From contig PPXM03000004.1 in NCBI GenBank assembly GCA_003707065.3, forward strand, positions 558,001-622,000: a stretch of 64,000 bases of DNA. Direction: 5' to 3'. The notes below the pieces were generated by a model. It did no database searches and was not told where the DNA came from. It worked only from the letters and a program-made list of their open reading frames with translations. How positions within the stretch are numbered: the stretch's first letter is position 1; each line of letters begins with the position of its first letter. The position numbers were made by a program, and so were the translations under genes. This DNA is from Trigonopsis variabilis. Taxonomy: Eukaryota; Ascomycota; Trigonopsidomycetes; Trigonopsidales; Trigonopsidaceae. Below are positions 63,587 through 64,000 of this stretch, piece by piece.

Positions 63587-63843
63587 CTAGTGAATAATTT
63601 GACCATCAACAACCTCTTTTCCCGTTTTCTTGATTGCAGCTAGAACAGTATCATAATCCACTGTTTCATCCGTCCTGACCGCCACTCGTTGTTTCTCGAG
63701 TGAGATATCAACGTCCTCCACCCCAGCGAGCTTAGTCAAAACCCGGTTTACTGCATTTGAGCACCCTAAAGTCAGAATGGAGCTGAAACTGACATACCTG
63801 AGCATGTCATCTTGACATTATAAACATATTCGTGAGAAGACAT
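63587..63843 (-). CDS. ATX1: Copper metallochaperone Atx1
   Basis: Cytosolic copper chaperone delivering Cu(I) to the Ccc2-type P-ATPase in the Golgi. Exons 63798-63843 and 63587-63765, split by a 32-nt intron (GTATGT...CTGAC...TTTAG), give 74 residues (yeast 73). The intron falls inside the metal-binding loop: exon 1 ends VKMTCS and exon 2 completes GCSNAVNRVLTKL, giving MTCSGC. Further features are VEDVDISLEKQRVAV and the C-terminal IKKTGKEV with the conserved Lys that docks partners. This is the shortest intron identified in the window. A CACGTG lies 53 bp upstream. Confidence 0.96.
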
Positions 63844-63895
63844 TGACTAGATGAGATGCACGGACTCGAGTCGCTGCGTATTTATTAGGCTAGAG

Positions 63896-63901
63896 CACGT
63901 G
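63896..63901. promoter_or_regulatory. CACGTG E-box
   Basis: Reads AGAGCACGTGAG, 53 bp before the ATX1 start. Confidence 0.35.
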
Positions 63902-64000
63902 AGTAGCACCCATGAGCGAATTTCGCTACATCGTTCACTGTCGTTGCTACATGTTCACTTGCAACCAAGATGGGATGAGTGAGAGAATTTTGCCTGTCTA

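Noticed and set aside
1-64000. Search for transposons, LTR elements, viral relics, CRISPR and a secondary-metabolite cluster
   Set aside because: No reverse transcriptase, transposase, integrase, terminal repeats or PKS/NRPS/terpene synthase seen; gene functions are mixed housekeeping.

Overview
This is a gene-dense fungal nuclear segment. About 32 confident protein-coding genes and two tentative small ones lie on both strands, with 34 supported spliceosomal introns. The split ATP-citrate lyase, encoded by two divergent neighbouring genes (17939-21802), is typical of Ascomycota; most basidiomycetes and animals have one fused gene. Pib1-, Crz1-, Mch1-, Fmp42- and Flc-type proteins fit the same group. 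Introns are very short: 20 of 34 are 45 nt or less, and the shortest is 32 nt. Moderate GC, short introns and a retained ACL suggest an early-diverging ascomycete such as Taphrinomycotina or a Lipomyces-like lineage. That placement is inference; I cannot name a species.

Layout. 1-4449: 3' end of RPB1 with a 24-heptad CTD, mitochondrial cytochrome b5 reductase (MCR1) and the ribosome-biogenesis factor ESF2. 4766-13115, all minus strand apart from one tentative small plus-strand gene: an opsin-related membrane protein without the retinal lysine, a tandem pair of monocarboxylate-type MFS transporters, a soluble tandem ABC ATPase and a nitronate monooxygenase with six exons. 13970-16892: DDHD-family phospholipase. 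17939-21802: ACL2/ACL1 pair. 22067-28085: a predicted GPI-anchored wall protein, a FYVE+RING ubiquitin ligase (PIB1) and the mitochondrial RNase II-type exonuclease (DSS1/cyt-4). 29188-33925: an Mch1-like MFS carrier and a TRP-like Flc protein. 34222-40436: UGP1, the WD40 ribosomal-protein chaperone SQT1, and the oxysterol-binding protein KES1/OSH4. 40611-45297: Fmp42-like carrier, STI1/HOP, a TMEM170-family protein and a tentative small membrane protein. 46332-53545: HMG-CoA reductase, RidA, a short-chain dehydrogenase and an aquaporin. 55180-63843: amino-acid permease, ribonucleotide reductase large subunit (RNR1), TOM7, CRZ1 and the copper chaperone ATX1.

The genes are mostly unrelated housekeeping functions rather than one cluster. 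A loose sterol/acetyl-CoA theme runs through ACL, HMG-CoA reductase, Mcr1 and Kes1, but these genes are dispersed. Convergent neighbours are tightly packed (51-174 bp apart), whereas several upstream gaps reach 1-1.6 kb. The E-box palindrome CACGTG recurs in these gaps, often within 50-180 bp of start codons. I saw no transposons, viral relics, tRNA, rRNA or CRISPR.

I did not find a convincing undescribed multi-gene system. The most notable points are the very short introns and microexons, MluI cell-cycle boxes inside RNR1 introns (two of them forming a hairpin), an upstream ORF overlapping the HMG-CoA reductase start codon, a degenerate opsin, a non-canonical GC-AG intron, and two small spliced genes easily missed by automated annotation.
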